6,446 nt of DNA from an uncultured Eubacteriales bacterium (GTDB taxonomy: Bacteria; Bacillota; Clostridia; Oscillospirales; CAG-382): NCBI GenBank assembly GCA_934444485.1, contig CAKSCN010000142.1:1-6446 (forward strand), read 5' to 3'. A program made the position numbers and the translations under genes. Below, one piece after another: positions 6,161 to 6,446 of this stretch. The notes below the pieces were generated by a model that was not told the DNA's origin, searched no databases, and saw only the letters and a list, made by a program, of their open reading frames with translations. Positions within the stretch are counted from its first letter, which is position 1, and each line of letters opens with the position of its first letter.

Positions 6161-6237
6161 TGGCGATTCGGATGGGACTCGAACCCACGACCTCTAGCGT
6201 GACAGGCTAGCGTTCTAACCAACTGAACTACCGAACC
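6161..6237 (-). tRNA. tRNA-Asp(GTC), copy 2
   Basis: The 77-base gene is identical to copy 1 at 5803-5879 (anticodon GTC, discriminator G, encoded CCA). The flanking spacers differ, so the repeat is confined to the gene itself. It is four bases before tRNA-Phe and three after tRNA-Trp in transcript order. Confidence 0.97.
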
Positions 6238-6240
6238 GTA

Positions 6241-6316
6241 TGGCAGGGGCAGAAGGATTCGAACCCACGGCACGCGGTTTTGGAGACCGCTGCTCTACCA
6301 GCTGAGCTATACCCCT
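6241..6316 (-). tRNA. tRNA-Trp(CCA)
   Basis: The 76-base gene has acceptor AGGGGTA/TGCCCCT, anticodon stem GCGGT/ACCGC around CTCCAAA with anticodon CCA (reads UGG), discriminator G and encoded CCA. The T-stem, GTGGG against CCTTC, contains a T-T mismatch and a G-T wobble, slightly weaker than usual; the identity is still clear. Confidence 0.95.
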
Positions 6317-6370
6317 ATAGTACCGGTGAACATTAACTCTCAAATCTCGCAGATTCGAAGTATAAATAAA

Positions 6371-6446
6371 TGGTGGGCCATCAGGGACTCGAACCCCGGA
6401 CCGACCGGTTATGAGCCGGTTGCTCTAACCAACTGAGCTAATGGCC
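6371..6446 (-). tRNA. tRNA with CAT anticodon (elongator Met, possibly Ile2), 5' base cut by window edge
   Basis: Anticodon stem ACCGG/CCGGT encloses CTCATAA with anticodon CAT. The T-loop is TTCGAGT, the discriminator is A and CCA is encoded. The 3' acceptor strand ATGGCCC needs GGGCCAT, and the visible sequence begins GGCCAT, so exactly one base lies outside the window. The fully paired acceptor excludes initiator tRNA-fMet, which has an unpaired first base. Distinguishing elongator Met from lysidine-modified Ile2 needs comparison with the genome's other CAT tRNAs; Met is the more likely reading. Confidence 0.88.

Noticed and set aside
5890..6273. 127-codon minus-strand ORF through the tRNA array
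   Set aside because: Same cause: SSAGRAS and GFEPRNP-like pieces are translated tRNA sequence, with no RBS of its own.
6317..6370. TATACT on the minus strand in the Trp-Met tRNA spacer as an internal promoter
   Set aside because: The matching -35 position would fall inside the upstream tRNA gene and shows no resemblance to the consensus; the spacer is better read as part of one long precursor.

Overview
The window looks like a chromosomal segment from a moderate-GC Firmicute of class Clostridia, probably a gut Oscillospiraceae/Ruminococcus-like organism. The basis is strong GGAGG ribosome binding sites, TTG and GTG starts, extended -10 promoters, tRNA sequences of clostridial type with encoded CCA, and an intracellular GH36 enzyme with its own AraC regulator. 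The family-level placement is inference.

Left part (1-1230). After an unassignable edge fragment (1-114) there is a monocistronic AraC/Rob-type regulator with a GyrI-like effector domain (243-1124, TTG start, clear promoter and RBS). It is closed by a hairpin terminator at 1146-1192 shared with the convergent gene on its right.

Middle part (1233-5050) is a small sugar-utilisation locus. A minus-strand operon encodes a ten-helix DMT/EamA transporter (3253-4112), broken by one frameshift inside predicted helix 5, followed 22 bases later by a cytoplasmic GH36 alpha-galactosidase-type enzyme (1233-3230). Divergent from it lies a cupin-AraC regulator (4238-5050), the usual arrangement for a local activator. 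The two back-to-back extended -10 promoters are separated by an AT-rich stretch holding a small palindrome. The model is that the regulator senses an alpha-galactoside or related sugar and controls transporter plus hydrolase; in this copy the transporter is probably non-functional.

Right part (5051-6446). A 39-codon minus-strand ORF (5199-5318) with a near-perfect RBS, an extended -10 promoter and its own terminator looks like a real, unrecognised small protein. Then comes a noncoding stretch, and then a minus-strand array of nine tRNA genes read in the order Met-type(CAT), Trp, Asp, Phe, Gly, Val, Asp, Thr, Glu(CTC), ending in a terminator at 5562-5603. The two tRNA-Asp genes are identical. 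The Met-type gene lacks only its first base at the window edge.

I see no mobile element, CRISPR array or defence system. The least ordinary items are the small ORF, the disrupted transporter and the GH36 active-site variants.
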